Of a stretch of DNA of 8,204 bases, positions 6,832 through 8,204 are shown one piece after another. Positions within the stretch are counted from its first letter, which is position 1, and each line of letters starts with the position of its first letter. Under the pieces are notes generated by a model that worked only from the letters and a program-made list of their open reading frames with translations, had not been told where the DNA came from and did no database searches. This stretch comes from Roseomonas sp. (lineage in GTDB: Bacteria > Pseudomonadota > Alphaproteobacteria > Acetobacterales > Acetobacteraceae), in contig JADCFR010000026.1 of assembly GCA_020249415.1 (NCBI GenBank), positions 1-8,204 of the forward strand, in the 5' to 3' direction. Both the position numbers and the translations under genes were made by a program.

Positions 6832-6983
6832 TGTCTTGAGCCTCCGTTGACCCAAGCAGTTTGGGCGGGAAAACGCAGTGTCTGCAAGGCGGCAAGCAGC
6901 ACCAGCATTAGGCGATGGCGCAAGATGATTGCATCCTTCTCAGGGATCGGGGATTGTTTCCTGGAACAGCAAGGAGGAAGAAA
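6832..6983. promoter_or_regulatory. Divergent intergenic region between the Bug gene and a small membrane protein
   Basis: These 152 nt serve both divergent genes. On the minus strand, GGAGG (6841-6845) is the Bug ribosome site. On the plus strand, AAGGAGG (6971-6977) is a near-perfect site for the next gene. CCCAA (6851-6855) and TTGGG (6861-6865) make a small inverted repeat that could be an operator or hairpin. TTGACC at 6847-6852 resembles a -35 box, but no good -10 follows at the right distance. Confidence 0.45.
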
Positions 6984-7367
6984 ATGAACGCCTGGCCCGA
7001 TGCCGCCCGCCCCGGCGAGCCCGCAGATACCGCCCGCGCCTGGCATTGGTTGGCGCGCTTGGATGATGGCGGTCAGGCACCAATGCCCATGGGTTGGAAC
7101 GCTGCTGCGCGGCAGTGGTTTGCCTGGGATGGCACTGCCCTGGCGCCTGCCGAAGCGGCGCGGCGTTTTCGCTATCTTGGCCCAGCGCTGACGCCAATCG
7201 AAGTGGCGGCCGAGGCCGCCCAGGCCGAGCCGGCCGAAACAACACCCCCCATACCTGCTGATATGGTCCTGCGCCGCGATGCCATCCGCAATCATTTGCT
7301 CATTTTTGTGGGCAGCGTGGTGGCCACATTATTCGTCGCTGAAAAGATCGTGCAATGGCGTGGGTAG
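6984..7367 (+). CDS. Hypothetical tryptophan-rich protein with C-terminal membrane helix
   Basis: A 127-residue protein I do not recognise. The start ATG at 6984 has AAGGAGG at 6-nt spacing, one of the best ribosome sites in the window; upstream in-frame codons from 6915 lack such a site. Residues 19-68 form a compact, aromatic-rich region with W20, W22, W38, W45 and W48 (AWHW, GWN, QWFAWDGTAL, RFRYLGP), which could be a small binding domain. Residues 72-93 are an Ala/Glu/Pro linker. Residues 103-120 (NHLLIFVGSVVATLFVAE) are one hydrophobic helix, preceded by RRDAIR, so by the positive-inside rule the N-terminal domain is cytoplasmic and the protein tail-anchored. Codon use looks genuine. It stands alone, with the minus-strand genes on both sides pointing away from or toward it. 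Function is unknown. Confidence 0.75.
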   Translation: MNAWPDAARPGEPADTARAWHWLARLDDGGQAPMPMGWNAAARQWFAWDGTALAPAEAARRFRYLGPALTPIEVAAEAAQAEPAETTPPIPADMVLRRDAIRNHLLIFVGSVVATLFVAEKIVQWRG

Positions 7368-7557
7368 CGACCGGGTTCGAGACTTGATGGTGCGATTCCT
7401 GCTGACCTTTCCCGCTTCAAAACCGCGACGCTGAATGCAAGCTGCTCGGCAGCCTACCGAAGCAGATCCTGGTCAAATGGAAGCATCTGAATGGGTGAAG
7501 ATGCTCGAAAAAACGATGTAGAACGGGTTGCGTGAAGCCATGTGAACGCAACAGCTT
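7368..7557. other. 190-nt intergenic stretch of lower GC
   Basis: No recognisable gene lies between the small membrane-protein gene and the dehydrogenase. The stretch looks less GC-rich than its surroundings and includes an A6 run (7508-7513). A 28-codon frame (7435-7521, beginning MQAARQPTEA) has no ribosome site and is probably chance. I find no tRNA fold, although GGTTCGA at about 7375-7381 superficially resembles a T-loop. Confidence 0.4.
7527..7552 (-). terminator. Hairpin just downstream of the dehydrogenase gene
   Basis: GTTGCGT (7527-7533) and ACGCAAC (7546-7552) form a 7-bp perfect stem with a 12-nt loop, 5 nt after the stop codon of the minus-strand dehydrogenase gene. No U-tract follows directly; read on the minus strand a T6 run appears 13 nt further on. 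It may stabilise the mRNA 3' end or act as a weak terminator. Confidence 0.35.
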
Positions 7558-8204
7558 CTAATGCGCCAGACGCAAAATCTCCTCCAAATCCGTCGCCCCG
7601 CGGATGGGGCGGGGATTGGTCGCAATCGGCGCATCGCCGGTCCAGCGCGCGGCAAGGCCCGGGATTTCCGCCTCCGTAATGCCTTGCTGATGCAAGCGTG
7701 TGGGCAGTCCAAGCCCCGCGACGAATTCCTCAATCGCAGGCCCTGCTTCCGCGCCGCCAAAAATCGCCGCAATATCCGCCTGCCGCGCTGCATTCACCGG
7801 CGCATTCCAGCGCATCACCGCATGCAGCATCAGGCAGGAAGTGATGCCATGCGGCAGGCCGCGCGCGGCCCCTAGAATATAGCCAAGCCCATGGCTGGCA
7901 CCGACAGGCACGCCCGCCCAACCACCCTGCACGGAAAGCCAGGCGGCTTGCTGGCAAAGCGCGCGCGCCCGCAAATCCCCAGCCGCTTGCGCGACACGCG
8001 GCAGGCCTTCCGCCAGCATCAGCATCGCTTGGCGCGATACCGCATCCGAAAATGGCGCGGGTTCCAGCGCGCACCAACGCTCCGCCGCATGATCCAAGGC
8101 GCGAATGCCGGATGACAGGAAAAGTTCCGCCGGCGTTGCCAAAGGGGCGGCGGGGTCAAGCAAAACGGCGCGCGGCACCATCCAGGGATCCAGCGCGCGA
8201 TACT
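7558..8204 (-). CDS. Iron-containing alcohol dehydrogenase / maleylacetate reductase family protein (N-terminal part outside window)
   Basis: The C-terminal 214 residues of a group III (iron-type) dehydrogenase; the frame is open to the right edge (YRALDPW precedes the internal Met at 8181), so the nucleotide-binding half lies outside. MAR enzymes reduce maleylacetate to 3-oxoadipate in aromatic-compound degradation. Numbering from the Met at 8181, the family helix is SSGIRALDHA (23-32), the second metal block is ASHGLGYILGAARGLPHG (95-112), and the end is TNPRPI near the C-terminus, which is MAR-like. H31, H97 and H111 match the three metal-binding histidines of FucO (the H97-H111 spacing of 14 is identical). 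The Asp ligand position holds R27 and the second His of HxxxH is Tyr101. Classical iron alcohol dehydrogenase activity is therefore doubtful, while a MAR-like enzyme is plausible. The substrate is unproven. Confidence 0.82.
   Translation of the reverse strand, partial: YRALDPWMVPRAVLLDPAAPLATPAELFLSSGIRALDHAAERWCALEPAPFSDAVSRQAMLMLAEGLPRVAQAAGDLRARALCQQAAWLSVQGGWAGVPVGASHGLGYILGAARGLPHGITSCLMLHAVMRWNAPVNAARQADIAAIFGGAEAGPAIEEFVAGLGLPTRLHQQGITEAEIPGLAARWTGDAPIATNPRPIRGATDLEEILRLAH

Noticed and set aside
7368..7400. Possible tRNA T-loop (GGTTCGA)
   Set aside because: The flanking bases do not form a 5-bp T stem, and no acceptor or anticodon arm is present at the required spacing.
7435..7521. 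28-codon open frame in the gap before the dehydrogenase gene
   Set aside because: No ribosome site, no recognisable sequence feature, and such a length is expected by chance.

Overview
This 8.2 kb window is GC-rich bacterial chromosome. Coding is dense, with GC-biased third positions, short intergenic gaps and several convergent gene pairs. The gene content (CUT1 sugar ABC permease, AbgB-like M20 amidohydrolase, RhlE-type helicase, HemN, a Bug/TTT periplasmic binding protein, a maleylacetate reductase-like dehydrogenase) fits an alphaproteobacterium. A Rhodospirillales/Acetobacteraceae (Roseomonas-like) source is my guess; no 16S or other decisive marker is present.

Layout, left to right. 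(1) The 3' part of a sugar ABC-transporter permease on the + strand (1-801), cut by the window edge, meets a convergent AhpD/carboxymuconolactone-decarboxylase-like gene on the - strand (809-1357). (2) That gene is divergent from an AbgB-like M20 amidohydrolase on the + strand (1475-2893), across a 117-nt shared upstream region. (3) A 249-nt gap with competing inverted repeats leads into an RhlE-family DEAD-box RNA helicase (3143-4459, +). (4) A run of three overlapping hairpins, the last a clear intrinsic terminator, separates the helicase from hemN (4523-5872, +), whose start lies just past the terminator. (5) hemN converges on a Bug-type binding protein (5869-6831, -), and both stop codons lie inside one TTAA. 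(6) Divergent from the Bug gene is a small tryptophan-rich protein with a C-terminal membrane helix (6984-7367, +), function unknown. (7) A 190-nt gap with one hairpin precedes the C-terminal part of an iron-alcohol-dehydrogenase/maleylacetate-reductase family gene (7558-8204, -), cut by the right edge.

The window is mostly ordinary: uptake genes (ABC permease, Bug protein), catabolic enzymes (M20 amidohydrolase, MAR-like dehydrogenase) and two housekeeping genes (rhlE, hemN). I see no mobile element, CRISPR array, tRNA or rRNA, and no clear new multi-gene system. The best leads are RNA-level: the helicase leader, where one segment can pair with either of two partners just before the ribosome binding site, and the hairpin cascade in front of hemN.
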